Assembly (NCBI GenBank): GCA_001632425.1
Contig: KV425551.1
Coordinates: forward strand, 1,472,241 to 1,528,150
DNA from: Neolentinus lepideus HHB14362 ss-1
Taxonomy: Eukaryota; Basidiomycota; Agaricomycetes; Gloeophyllales; Gloeophyllaceae
DNA: 55,910 bases
Direction: 5' to 3'
This document shows positions 23,503 through 37,226 of this stretch, piece after piece (the first letter of the stretch is position 1; each line of letters starts with the position of its first letter). The translations under genes and the position numbers were made by a program. Below the pieces are notes generated by a model. That model worked only from the letters and a program-made list of their open reading frames with translations. It was not told the origin of the DNA and made no database searches.

Positions 23503-24749
23503 ATGACTTCCCTCGACCATCCCCGTGTTTCCGACCAACTCAGCGTCTCCTTCCCTGTCGAACATGTCCTGCAGCTCACCTTCAACCGCCCAGCCGCCCT
23601 CAATGCCATGACACCCACCATGGAGGAGGACATCAAGAACGTTATGAATTGGTTTGACGAGGAACCTAGTCTTTGGTTTGCACATAGACTTGCACACTGA
23701 GAATGAATGTTAATCCTCGTTTCCACGTACCAGGGTGGTGATTATCACAGGTGCAGGCCGTGCCTTCTGCGCGGGCGCTGATCTCAAGGCGTAAGTTTCC
23801 ATCAAGTTCTCCGGCGGCGTTCGCCCCGGACTCGCAGTGACATGAACTTTAACAATGGGGTGTCCATGTGAAGATGGAACCAGAGGCAATCGACTGGAGA
23901 CAGGAACGAGCAGGAGATGCTCGCTAGTAGCATTCATGGCTTCGGGTCTCTTTCACGCCGCTCCAAGTCTCCGAAACCTATAATCGCCGCAGTTAATGGG
24001 AGTGCTTACGGCGGCGGCGTCGAAATGTTGCTCAATTGCGATATCATTATCGCTAGTGAAGATGCTCAGTTTGCTCTTCCAGAAGTAAAGCGCGGAGTGG
24101 CTGCTGCGCAGGGTGGTGAGCACCACTCATTGTCCAGACCGATCACCGCCAATACAAAGAACAGTCATTCCTCGTATTGCTAAGGTTGCGGGCCATCAGG
24201 TAATATGAAGCCAACAGCCAAGTGGCACATTCACAGACCTATATTTAGCTTGCGTCCGAGCTCCTATTGTTGGGTCGAACAATCTCTGCAACTGAAGCTC
24301 AGACGCGATTCCGTTTGTAAGTACCGCTCGTCGATCTCAGGGCCTAGTGTCATTCAGTGGAGTCCTACAGTATCAATCAAATCGTGCCAGCTGCCAAAGT
24401 CCTGCCGACGGCTGTGGAGTGTGCCAAACAAATCGTGGCCAATTCACCTGACTCCGTGCAATGCACAAAGCGAGGCCTAGTTTTATCTGGGCAACATGGG
24501 AGCTTTGAGCAGGCGACTGTGGCACTAGCATGGAGTGCCGAAGCGAAGCGTCTTTACAACAGCGAAAACATCAGGGTGCGTTGCTGACTGAACTCTACTG
24601 GCGTAGAGTTGAGGATTAATTTGGCTACAGGAGGGACTCAAGGCGTTTTCAGAGGTAATAGAAGTTCGTCACAAAGAAACTCCTGACCATACTAACCGCT
24701 CGCCCGGTAGAAACGCAAAGCTGCTTGGGGCAACCCGGCGAAGCTGTAG
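23503..24749 (+). CDS. Peroxisomal enoyl-CoA hydratase/isomerase
   Basis: Exons join(23503..23675,23734..23790,23874..24115,24165..24199,24249..24316,24371..24575,24631..24654,24711..24749) give 280 residues, the crotonase-fold norm. Visible blocks: LTFNRPAALNAMT, VVIITGAGRAFCAGADLKAW (first oxyanion-hole segment), KPIIAAVNGSAYGGGVEML (second), ALPEVKRGVAAAQGVIPRIA and FINQIVPAAKVLPTAVE. The C-terminus is NPAKL; AKL is a PTS1 peroxisome signal, so a role in fatty-acid beta-oxidation or branched acyl-CoA breakdown is likely. All introns are GT-AG; phases are fixed by conserved sequence, for example the acceptor at 23873 that restores LKAW. An ATG just after an AC-rich leader is chosen as start. 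Confidence 0.9.
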
Positions 24750-26655
24750 TCCGGGGCGGCTGCGGTCTCGTGAAAGGTGGAGGGGTGGGATTGCGAAATC
24801 ACCGGGATCGCTCCGCTGAGCTCGGTTTGCTCGGGCTCGAGCTGCATTTCACTCAACGCATGGCAGACTTGTAGAGTCGTTTCTACATCTGTATCACATG
24901 ATCAGGAAACGTGCCAAGTCCATCGTACGTTTTTACCACAGTGATTTTGTCGTGTGACCCGCGATCTTTCGAGTTTAATTGACCGGACAGTGAAAGGATC
25001 CGATTATTCATAATGAAGCGACCACAAAGAGCATGCAGTGCAAGGACAGCGGTAGTCCATCAGGTATCTCAGACGGAGTCCCGTGCCTGCGGAAGTATTG
25101 TATTGAGCATTGAGAGATGCAGGATTATATTGGCCAGTACGTTAGCGGGAAAAATCCCGTATCCGATGCAGCGAGATGGGCAGATCTCCGAATGTACTAC
25201 TGTTCCCCAGACCATGTTGACGGGTTAAAATGCGATCCGGGGAGACGATCTTTTATCCGGACAGACATTTGCTTAGAGGTTGATGAATACGCCACGCATG
25301 CGACTAAACCGAGACAATCAAATTTAACTTCATCGATAGGCTGAGGTCTTAAGAGCTTGAATTGAAGACAGACTTACAAACATGTCGGAGGAGCACATTG
25401 CAGAAATCCTCATGTCAATGAATGTCGCCGGTTTCAACTGGCTACCGAAGGGAAGTAACCTGTGAAGGATCCGACACACGCGCGATGCTCAGCACAGACC
25501 GGGGATTTTCAGGCGGCCGAGAAATACGGATGCAGTGCATCACTGATCCTCCACCCATGGCAGTTGTATCGTTTTAGGGAACGATCGCTGTATACAACCA
25601 GGCGCAGTAGGCACGGGTTCAATGTCCTGGCAGGTTCGGTCGCGGACACGCTGCCTAGTCTGTCCCAGGCTCATCAGGTGACTTACTCACCGAACAAAAC
25701 GACACGGTCCTTCCACGATCGCCGCTTTCCAGGGGCACATCTCGCTGTTTGCGGGCATAGAGGCCATAGCGGCCGGACGATCATCTACCTAGTGAAGAAC
25801 TATTCCCATAGAAGGCACCGGATCTACCTTCGTGGTCAGTAAGACGCGCTGGACGCAAATTACACACGACCGAAGATGGATTTTCGGAAACTCACACTCA
25901 CATTAACATTCCGCTCCACATCGTGCCCTTTTATGTAATGCACTGAATAGAATCCTGTAGCTTGAAGCGATGAGGCCAGCCTAGAGACTTGTCTCGAGAT
26001 CCGGTTCTTCATCAGGCATGTCCATGGTCACCTAAGGAACCCTCGCGTTACAGAAGGGGAATCATAAGCAGTTTGTTGGAAGACCGGACACAGTGCTTCA
26101 GTCAGGGGGTGTTCCAGAACTGAGATTTCCCTCTTTAGAAAATTGTCATGGACAATGAGACAATCTAGCACCGATCTGATAGCAGAGTAGTAACTGACAG
26201 GTAAGACCAGATCCCATAACCTCGCAGGCCTACGGACATAAGCAAAGTTGCTGACAGTCCACAGATACCGAAGAAGCTGATTAACATACTAGGAATTAGA
26301 CGAGATTACAAGCACCGTTGTGGGCGGCATTGCCAACTCCCTTGATACAACGTAAGTCTCGTGTGCACGTCCGAGCGACAAGTTTCTAGACGAAAACTCC
26401 ACTTGAGGATCGAGAAAAAGTGACCCCGTCCGACGGGACCAAATCTCCTCTAGATTGCTGGAACAGCTTGCTACAGCAGTTTCTCTTCAACCTTCGTGCC
26501 GGTTCTAGAGGGTTAAATGTGTGTGTAAATGGACATTCGAGACAAGCAACACGGTCTCCTGCTACTGGGCGTCAATTTGATGTATCACTGGGAAGCACTC
26601 GTCGCTTACGTAACGTACCTATCCTTACCACTTTCGTTTTGGCTCGGTCTCTCAA
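24750..26655. other. Gene-poor stretch, 1.9 kb
   Basis: This is the longest interval in the window without a gene I can support. Short frames (25117-25344, 25462-25842, 26420-26761) show no domain and are interrupted by stops in all frames. CpG dinucleotides are frequent, so it does not look like the methylated relic at the right edge. It could hold a decayed or lineage-specific gene or a non-coding RNA. Confidence 0.4.
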
Positions 26656-27595
26656 ATGGCCTCAACTGCCAGCCCTGATGAAGGATCACAGACCCCCTCT
26701 GACAAAGGCCTTTACGAGCGATGGCGACGAGCATTTTCTTCCATCACAGGTGTTGGCTTGACTCCTGAGGAGCAGGCAGCTGAAGCTGAGGCCCGACACC
26801 ACCGGACTTGTGAACAGTGGAAGGCGCAGATGATGGAATACAGTCAGTATCAGTGGGTCGCATGTCTCCTACTACGCAGCGACCTTGTCTGCTTCCCAGT
26901 CTCGCATATACTCTCATGAACAGGTCCTGCCGTGGTTTTCATGCTTAAGCACCTCGAGCTGTCCGGCTGCCCCGTCAAGCCGTCCAATATTCAATGTGGA
27001 CCTTGCGACTGGACTCGCTCTGGAGGATTTATGCCCGAGGGTAAGATTATCCTCTGTCGGGGGCGATTCCTCAGCAAAAGCCACATGGAACACACCCTCA
27101 CGCACGAACTTGTTCATATGTACGATCAGTGCAAGTTCAAGGTGGACTGGTTAAATTTGCGGCATCATGCGTGCAGCGAGGTGAGGCGCGTTGCGTCATT
27201 GCACTTCCCAAGCTGACCCACACACGAGATTCGAGCCAACAGTCTTGGAGGCGATTGCAGATGGACGCGTGAAATACAGCGCGGATTCTTCTCCATCTCT
27301 AAGCAGCACCAGGTGAGTATTATTTACGTATTTGCGTACAGTGGGCCCGAGCGGATCCGTATCGTCCCGAACGATTTGACTCAGACTCTCTTCTTCACAG
27401 GAATGCGTACGCCGACGGGCGGTGCTCTCAGTCAAGTCTAACCCAGCATGTCCGGACGAAGCTACTGCGGAGCGTGCGGTCAACGAGGTTTGGGAAAGCT
27501 GTTTCAACGACACACGGCCATTCGACGAGGTGAGCCGCCATGTCGGTCCGTTCCCCAGAAAAGAAGCTAAGTTGTTCTTCTATTAGATATATTAG
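26656..27595 (+). CDS. ATP23: ATP23 mitochondrial inner-membrane metalloprotease/ATP synthase assembly factor
   Basis: Exons join(26656..26842,26924..27180,27229..27312,27401..27529,27587..27595) give 221 residues. Atp23 (peptidase family M76) processes mitochondrial Atp6 and helps assemble the ATP synthase F0 sector from the intermembrane space. The zinc motif H123-E-L-V-H127 is in [14 protein letters not shown]. Conserved Cys-rich segments flank it: [17 protein letters not shown] upstream, and [24 protein letters not shown], then [18 protein letters not shown] downstream. The last exon is only 9 nt (Ile-Tyr-stop), joined in phase 0 after a GT-AG intron. Introns are 81, 48, 88 and 57 nt. Confidence 0.93.
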
Positions 27596-27961
27596 CCGAC
27601 CATTCTCCCTTTATGAGTGTCAATCGTGAGCGTTGGACATCTTTTGTCCACGGTCATCGTGCGTCTGCCCTATAGTCTATAGACAGAACAGGCTTCTTCC
27701 ACATCCAGGTCAATGTACATAGCCCTCATCATCATTTATGATATTATTTTGCTTGATGGCTGGAACGTGTTCTCGGTGGTCTTGGCCGTCGCTAGGCGGG
27801 TCAGAGGGGCGAGACAGACGGCATAGAACGGAGGGCATTGGGAGTACTTGCTGGAACCGGAGAGAACGTTCGCATCGTGATCGAGCTCCCACGTAATGAT
27901 TCGCACGCGAAGAGGACGCGACATGTTCGAACAAACTTGTCCTATTTTTGGTCCGAGGAGG

Positions 27962-27969
27962 TATATAAA
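27962..27969 (+). promoter_or_regulatory. TATA box of the GPI-anchored protein gene
   Basis: TATATAAA lies 105-112 bases before the start codon at 28074, with a pyrimidine-rich leader between them. Confidence 0.65.
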
Positions 27970-28073
27970 TCTTGTCCTCATGCAGTCCCCTCTCTCGTGT
28001 GCACGCCCACGTTCACGACTTGTGTTATACCCTCTTACGACCCCGTCCCCAACAAAAGTACACTCTGTTCGAG

Positions 28074-28880
28074 ATGTTCTCCAAGCTTAGGTGAGTCTTG
28101 CATCGGGGTGGCGTGCCCGCGCGCCGGGTTGACCATTTGTTTGCAGTGTTGCAGCAGTTCTCGTACCTTTCGTGTCGGCCTTGACACTCAACACTCCCAC
28201 TGGTCTTTCGTCTGGTGGTCCGGCAACCATTACTTGGACCTCAGAGCCGACGGACCCTCCCTTCTCCATTGAGCTCGTTAACACAGCCTTCCATGACACG
28301 TTTGCCATTGCCAACAATGTCAATCCTCTTATGAACACAATATCCTTGAATCTCCCTAGTGTGCCTGTCCGGTGAGCAATGACAAACTTGAATATATGGT
28401 TAAACGGCTCCTGATAATTATTTGCCATTCAGTGACGGTTACACTTTGGAGGCCGTGAACATCACGTCAGTCAAAATTAGCTTGTGTCTTGAGCACATAA
28501 ACTCACTGATTTTCCATAGGGATATCAACCAGGTATACTCTTCTAGCAGCAGTTTCGCTATAGCTGCGACGTCGTCCACTACATCGTCTTCGGCGTCGAC
28601 CTTAAGGTATGGCTGTGGCATTACCATGTGTAATCTTTCGTACCTGACATCGAGTAGCAGTGGATCCGTAACATCTTCTGCCTCAATTTCTGTTTCGACG
28701 ACCGGAAGTAGCAGCGCTTCTGTGGCATCCTCGACGTCGCCTTCCTCGAGCTCTTCGTCTGCAAGCACTACCCCCTCTAGCTTCTCTAGTGCCATGACTA
28801 AAGTCAGCCTCGGTCGTGCCGGTCCCTATGCCGTCATATTCCTTGCGGCCGTTGCTGGTGCTGCTGTTGTTGCCTTCTAA
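28074..28880 (+). CDS. Serine-rich GPI-anchored cell-surface protein
   Basis: Exons join(28074..28090,28147..28371,28433..28465,28520..28606,28658..28880) give 194 residues. The N-terminus (MFSKLSVAAVLVPFVSA) is a signal peptide. Residues 18 to about 100 match the small beta-sandwich domain common in agaricomycete Ser/Thr-rich GPI proteins (LTLNTPTGLSSGGPATITW, then GDGYTLEA-type DGYTLEAVNITDINQVY). A long Ser/Ala/Thr linker follows, and the end is hydrophobic (GPYAVIFLAAVAGAAVVAF), the expected GPI-attachment signal. It is therefore probably displayed on the plasma membrane or wall. The fourth intron (28607..28657) is 51 nt and stop-free, so retention would only add 17 residues. A strong TATA box is at 27962. 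Confidence 0.85.
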
Positions 28881-29679
28881 GGGTGAAAAAGGATCAGAGT
28901 ACTTTCACGTGGACTTCCTTTCTTTACCTAGGGACTCGAGGACATTGAACACTTTCGGACAGTCATGGTTATATTCCCCCATCAATTTGTTGTCAAAGTT
29001 GTTGTTATTGTCTAGGTCATCATTGTCACTATCTACCGTAGCAGTTTGTTGATGTAGTAATTAGCAGACGTCCCTTCTTTTGCAATGATCAGTATTTTCG
29101 TGAGGTGGTTCTCATACCAAATGTCCGTTATTAGACGACGTACACGGGTTATGCCTTCAAATTTATGGATTTAATCGCCGGCGCTACCTACAGATACTGG
29201 CATGAGTCCCACTCTGGAGGTAAGGTTCTGCACAAATCTTGAATGGATGAGATAACTTATTCGTATGTGGACACTTGCGTGGACACCCTACTGGTAGACA
29301 CAACGCTATAAACCACTATTCGTGGAATTATCTTATAATCGCAATTTCTGGATGGACCTGTACTAGTGAAGGCTGCCACCAGTCTAGGTGGATGAGAAGC
29401 GATAAGTGCGTCTCAATTCCGCCGATAACTACTCATACACCCATGCACGCACTTATAGTCAGTACAGATCTCCAAAGAAGCATAACGACTAGGGCCACCT
29501 TATCCTCTGGCTTTTGAATAACCTCCGACCTCACGTCTGTGGGAGACTCAGTGAGTTCAGTAAACAAGCTCAGGTGCCGGCCTCCAAGGCAACCCCGGAC
29601 GCTGTACAATGTCGGAGAATGCATCGAAAGTTTCATCTAATGTGCAGGTGAAACGATATGCACTCACGCAAGGATGGTG
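28881..29679. other. Intergenic region, about 800 bases
   Basis: No supported gene. A short frame near 29140-29220 reads continuously but has no recognised domain. It leads into the decayed peptidase gene. Confidence 0.4.
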
Positions 29680-31200
29680 ATCGCCGTGGTTATTCCTGGA
29701 GTCCCACTCAGGATATCTTTCTTATTTGGAGGTGGGGACAATTGGCACCACAATCGCCGAGCAACTCCGATCCGTCGTTCAGCGTAGTTCAACAGGGTGT
29801 TGTCGCTTGGGAACCTTGCGAGGAGTACGAGGGATTTGAGTGTGCGAAAGTTCCTGTGCCCATTAACCATCACCATGCCACTGATCTCCGAAGGGCGGTC
29901 TCCCGACGACGGACGTGGTCACAAGTAGGTCGACATGTTCAGTGTATAGAAGACAGCACCATAGGTATCAACACCGCCATTATTTTAGGATCGAATCAAC
30001 CTTCATCAACCCAGGACGGTCCCTTGCCTTCGTGCCGAGGTAGGCACCTCTGACCTTCTACCACAGGTGTCTTCCTGGCATGCACGAAGGCGCGGGACGT
30101 CTCCAAAGTCTTCCGAGGTGAGTTCGCTCGACTACGATGTCATGGAGATGGACGGAGCGAAGCCCCGCTGCCCCACAGGGCACTACGATATTATATGATC
30201 TGATCCGCGGGGCGTCGGCGAGACAGAGCTGTACCTGCTTTGGAATGCGTCTGGATGCGGAGGTTTTCGCTAGTGTCGGTGACGAGTTTAACCTTAATAT
30301 TCCTGCCACAATCACGTCTGAGGTGATGCGATTGCAGATGGCAGCAGCGAAACGTGCGTTGGCGGCGAAATGTGGGCGATGCGATGTCATGTTTTGGTGC
30401 GTTATAATAGCGAAACCTTGCTGGTAATTCAGATCTTGACCCTGATGACCATTCAGGAACGGAAGCTGTATTACGAGACATAGACGTGATGTTGAGACTC
30501 ATCGATGGAGAAGAAGATAAACTGTCAGAGTGACTTGGAAATACTAGTCTCGAGATACTACTAACCTCTAGAAGATTGGGGATTTTCATATGGCACCGTC
30601 ACCGGACAATACGTGGTCAAAATCCTTCTGCCTCAAAGGCTAGGTAGAATGATCATCGACGGCGTTGTGGATCCGGATGTACCTAGCAGATCATTTGAAG
30701 ATAAATGGTGTTAAGATGTACCTTAGCCAGAATATATGAATTGAACCCCTATGCAGGCAAGATTCATGGACAATATTGATGACGTTCTTTGGGACTTTGC
30801 TAAGACTTGCTCCTTCGCAGGGGACAATTGCGTGTTGTCGGGGATGTAACCGTTGGAAATCCGGTCCACGATCCACCGAACCCTTGACTCCCTGTATTAC
30901 AACCCTATCACGGTCACCGACCTCCACACTTCGAGACACTCCGATCGCTCATTTCCAAGGGCTTGTATAGGATACAGATCTGGCCCCGCCTGGCCGAGCG
31001 TCTGCAAGCAGCATTCCGAGGAAATATGACCGGTGTTGTCAACAATACAATGTCTCAGGTCGAGGCTACAGGGCCATATCAATTCGGCCAATCGACGGCA
31101 AGATGCTGGACGAGAAACATATGTCCTGCGAAAGACGATTTGTTTATTTTAACAGGACTGAAGATGACTCGCTGGCGGAGGATCCGGAGATGACGAGAAC
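29680..31200 (+). pseudogene. Decayed S33-family (TAP-like) alpha/beta-hydrolase peptidase
   Basis: Pieces of a tripeptidyl/prolyl-aminopeptidase-type alpha/beta hydrolase appear in order but in shifting frames. VAWEPCEEYEGFECAKVPVP (about 29800-29870) is the N-terminal box. STFINPG near 30000 is a remnant of the NPGGPG oxyanion loop. HYDII, a TGA, then SDPRGVG (about 30180-30220) is the D-PRG box. RLDAEVFASVGDEF starts about 30250. WGFSYGTVTGQYV (about 30573) is the nucleophile-elbow block, followed by RLGRMIIDGVVDPDV, then LYRIQIWPRLAERLQAAFRG (about 30960). Frames change between blocks, several stops fall inside conserved motifs, and the expected C-terminal TAP domain is unrecognisable. 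Some breaks could be introns, so a rearranged live gene is not fully excluded. Confidence 0.6.
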
Positions 31201-31411
31201 CTGGATCCACTTAAACAATGAGATTACTACATCGTGAACTTGCGAATTGGATGAGCAGAGCAGGAGATGACAAGACGGAAGAGACAAGTAAAGCAAACGT
31301 CCGTACCGAGGTCCGAGCATTGACGTATGCACCCATCACCTCCATTACAGAGCACACGATGATCATCCCAGGAAGCATGACAATAAATACGATCGATACA
31401 CGTTTTACGCC

Positions 31412-32606
31412 CTAAGCGCTCTCGGTCGGGTGCTCCGGGGAAGGCTCGACTCCCGTATCCGCTTGAACTGGTGTATGATCATCATCGTCTTCTTCATTTA
31501 ACATTCCTTGTCGTTCTTCATCCGAGGCTGTCAAGCGTTCATATCCTGTTCTTGGCCTATTCCCACTCCTCGGTCCGGTATTCCATGCATGGTGTTGATG
31601 GTTGAAAGAGGTACCGTAGGGTGCCGGCCGAGGCATAATGCGATCCACGATCCTGTTGCAGAGCTCCAGCGTATCTGTGAGGGAAAATAGCGATATTCCA
31701 GGCAGCTGATCAAATCCCCGGAGGTTGAGGACATAGCGATTATATAGCGTGCCGCCGACTATGTATAGCATTAAGAGAATCAATGCACTGCGATAAAGGA
31801 AGTTAGGAGACGAAAGAAGGTGGCACTGAATTCCATACATAGTACCCAAGACTACGACTGCACCACCGGTGCCGCTGTTGCTATTAGTGGGGCAAGCATA
31901 CTAACCAAGTTCGTGAGCGTCTGGAGAGTAGAGTGTGATAACTCTCACGTGTGTACGCCATTCAAAGAAGAAGGAACACCCCGGAAGTTCCGCGATGAGC
32001 TCTGGCTGCCCTGATAACAGAAGCACTGTTGAGATTTCTGCGGAGCTGTGCAAGAAATCTTCCATACCAGCTGCGAATACCGATGTATCGCATATGTAAC
32101 GTATTACAGACGCAGCGCGTAACTGGCTTACGGTAGGGCAAGGCGAGCCGTTCGTCAGGTATAGTAGCGGATTGCCGCCATGAATAGCTAGAGTGGTGTT
32201 CACGGATCTTACAGAGCAAGATGAGCACAGTCAATTTTGCGAAAGAAGTCAAGTACCCTAGAGAGAAATCGCCGCGTTCTTCTGTAGTCCTCTTGAAGAT
32301 TGCAACATCCTTCTCGTCTTCAATAGCCCAGGTCTCGGTCGTAACTCTCCGACAGACGTTAACGTAATATTCGGATCCATCTGAAGCTTTGGAGACATAG
32401 TCTTTGCTAGTGAAATGAGCATTTCAAGAGAGAAATGAGCATGTCCCTTGTGACCCGACACGACGCCTTCACCTTGCTGAAAGTTGACTGAGGTCATAAT
32501 ATTTGTCTCCGTCGCGCACGGTGCAAGCCTTCTCTTCCGCGTATACGGCGTGCAAGAAGAACAGAAGGAGCAAGACTGTGAGGCGCGATGTCGATATGAA
32601 CGCCAT
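31412..32606 (-). CDS. ATG27: ATG27-like type I membrane protein (autophagy/vesicle trafficking)
   Basis: Exons complement(join(31412..31787,31839..31900,31949..32207,32257..32406,32473..32606)) give 326 residues. Yeast Atg27 helps traffic Atg9 and has a mannose-6-phosphate-receptor-like lumenal domain. Seen here: signal peptide MAFISTSRLTVLLLLFFLHA, lumenal domain with paired Cys (KACTVRDG, YVNVCRR, NGSPCP, IRYICDTSV, GCSFFFEWRTHYACP), one membrane helix (AVVVLGTIALILLMLYIVGG, split by an intron), then LYNRYVLNLRGFDQLP and an acidic cytosolic tail. The membrane-helix intron 31788..31838 is 51 nt and stop-free. Divergent from the complex I subunit gene, with 180 bases between starts. Confidence 0.85.
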
Positions 32607-32786
32607 TTTACGAAACGAGTATCATAGCCGCCAGCGAGAGCGTTGATGGCCAACGCTACGTATATGTATCCAGTCGTATACTTGGACAGCGGTAACGTGA
32701 GAGTCCCGATTGGCCGATCACACACCGGCCGTCACTCCGGAGGTCTCCGCTCAACGTCGTGCAAACCGTCTTCGTCGTCGATCGCC

Positions 32787-34971
<2,185 letters not shown>

Positions 34972-35125
34972 ACTGAGAGCGGTCTGCAAACGTGCTGGTT
35001 CAAAAGCCGTGTATCACTGGTTCGTGTATCCTAATAAGCACGATCGTAATTACCGGATACTTTATCGCAAGGCACCGGGAATAAGCTCGACACGGCACGG
35101 AGCGTTACCATCGCTCCGTCAGGGC

Positions 35126-36227
35126 TCAAAAGAATTCGAGTGGATGCTTATCTGCTTTGCTGATATGCATCTCCATGTTGAGTTCCTTGGCTAGTTCGCT
35201 GTCCTCCAGCTTGGACTTCAGAGTGGGCAAGAAACCACGCTCTGTATTGGTGTGTCCACACAAGATAACGTATTTTCCGGAGCTTATGGCGGCGAGAACT
35301 TCGTGCTAAGCCAAAGTTTCAGCACGATTACGACGCGGGAAAAGGAAGGGAGGAACATACGTGCGCCATTTCACCTGTGTAATACACATCAGCGTCTGCC
35401 TCTGCGAGCACGGATCCTCCTGCACCTGCGCAGATCGCGACAGAGCTGACTTTAGAAGACAGTCGTGAATACGGATAGGCTACCTGTACTGTTGGTTCTT
35501 ATCAGCCTAAGCCATCGATGACAAGGAGGAACTAACGCTGAGACAACCCTAAATGTTTCTTGACTCTGTCTAGAAGCGCGGTGAATTCAATGCCGTCGCC
35601 TAGAGTCAATATGCGCCCGACCGCGCCGTCGCTCTCCTCCTTCATAGGCCTGATCGATTGAATCTCGTAACGCTCGCTTGTCAGGAGTCCTAGCAGGCCC
35701 ATTGAGAGCCAGTCGTTGATCCCCTGGGTGACGCTGTCTAGCGCCGTGTGGGGGGAGTAGACGGAGATGCCTGCAGTGGCCAGGCGCAGCAGGGAGGCAT
35801 GTACGGGCGTTGAGAGGGTGAACTTTTTGGTGGAATGGAAGAGTGTGGGGTGGTACGCGATGATGCAGGCTGTTTGACTTGAGAGGGCCTCCTCGACCAC
35901 AGGTGGTGTTACGCTAGTGATTCACGGTATAAGTTCAGATTTTACCTCCCCGCTCGACAACCATACTCGATAGTGAGCAGCACTCGGTTACCTGCACGCT
36001 GATGAGGTGCCTCTGTCAACTTCCAACATCAGTCATTCGAGAAGATTCATGTAGTCATTTGTTCAACCTAGTAATAGCCCAACCTGATACTCTTAGCATG
36101 AGCAAACATATCGATGAGTGGCACAATGCGGACGGACATTATCCCAAGGCTCCGCCAAGTGCAGGGGCGCGATACGTTGCATGACCCTGCACACGGTCTT
36201 GACTAGCGTTGAGCCCGTCGCTGACAT
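35126..36227 (-). CDS. NIF3: NIF3 family protein (DUF34 metal-binding fold)
   Basis: Exons complement(join(35126..35305,35361..35488,35537..35913,35967..36012,36068..36083,36138..36227)) give 278 residues. NIF3 proteins form toroidal assemblies with a dimetal site; they are often named GTP cyclohydrolase I type 2, but the cellular role is unclear. Seen: RIAPLHLAEPWDNVGLLLEA, VLLTIDVTPPVVEEAL, ACIIAYHPTLFHSTKKFT (His ligand region), HTALDSVTQGINDWLS, VAICAGAGGSVLAEADADVY, TGEMAHHEVLAA and ILCGHTNTERGFLPTL with C-terminal metal-binding HxxxE elements. The second exon is only 16 nt. Divergent from glutaredoxin with 214 bases between starts. Confidence 0.92.
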
Positions 36228-36345
36228 GGTGCGTTACAAATCGTTACAAATGGCCGAGCCAAAGATGCGCGTTCAAGAGAGCGGGTTGGGTCACGTGTGT
36301 ATGACGAGCCCGTAAAGAGCTAGCCACCATCTCATGCTGTCCAGC

Positions 36346-36353
36346 ATATATAA
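36346..36353 (+). promoter_or_regulatory. TATA box of the glutaredoxin gene
   Basis: TATATAAA lies about 90 bases before the glutaredoxin ATG at 36442, in the divergent promoter shared with NIF3. Confidence 0.7.
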
Positions 36354-36441
36354 AGCTGTCGCCAGCCGTGTCCCCTCATCTGTAAACCTGTATTCATCCG
36401 CCGCGTCTTCTTCGAACCCTTCCGCCTATCAGCACAGAGTC

Positions 36442-36913
36442 ATGGCTGCTAAAGATCTTGTCGAGGTGTGTTCGGTCTTAGCTCGAGACAGTGATCCAGC
36501 ACGCTAAAGAGAGAATGTAGACGACCGTCAGTGATAATACGATCGCTATCTTCTCCAAGTCCTACTGCCCGTACTGCAAGCGGGCCAAGGCTCTCATTAC
36601 TTCCAAGTTCCCCAATGTCCCTACGAAGATCTACGAGTGCGTATCTTTACTGCCCGATCGGCGTTCTAGATGCTGAACAAGTTCATCGCAGGCTCGACGA
36701 GATGTCGGAGGGCGGCGAGATCCAGGAATACCTTCTCGAGAAGACTGGCCAGAGAACTGTTCCCAACATCTTTATCAGTACGATCCATGCTTTCCCGCCC
36801 CACATTCGCTTTACTGATACATGCGTCGTTTAGACAAGAAGCACGTCGGAGGCTGCGATGCCGTCACTTCCCTTGACTCCAAAGGCAAGTTGGCAGAGCT
36901 GGTCGGCCAGTAA
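36442..36913 (+). CDS. GRX1: Dithiol glutaredoxin (CPYC active site)
   Basis: Exons join(36442..36465,36521..36636,36692..36777,36834..36913) give 101 residues, the classic glutaredoxin size. The active site is C24-P-Y-C27 in [16 protein letters not shown]. The glutathione-binding [18 protein letters not shown] block follows, with the cis-Pro in TVP. It reduces protein and glutathione mixed disulfides in the cytosol; there is no targeting sequence. Compared with the family nothing is missing. All introns are GT-AG with the third phase splitting the Asn codon in IFINKK. The promoter has a strong TATA box at 36346. Confidence 0.95.
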
Positions 36914-37226
36914 GCACATCGTTCGACATGGCTAGGGTAGCGCTGCGATTCAAGGATGTCGTCTGTAGAAAGACCGCGCGGCTGTAGAGAGGGTTCCCTT
37001 GTTTGTAGAGCAGTAACAGAATACATGTAAATTTAGTGTTCGTCGCTTTGGCAGGATGTAAGATTAAGAGCATCGACGGAAAGAACAAGCCCTTAGATCG
37101 CTCGAATGAAGCCCGGTAATTCCGGCATTCAAAAAGTTCCCCATGGCCACTCGAGAATCCGCCACCTCAACTCACGAATCACGATCAAACCCTTACAGTG
37201 ACACATTCTAGCCAGTCTTTACCGCC

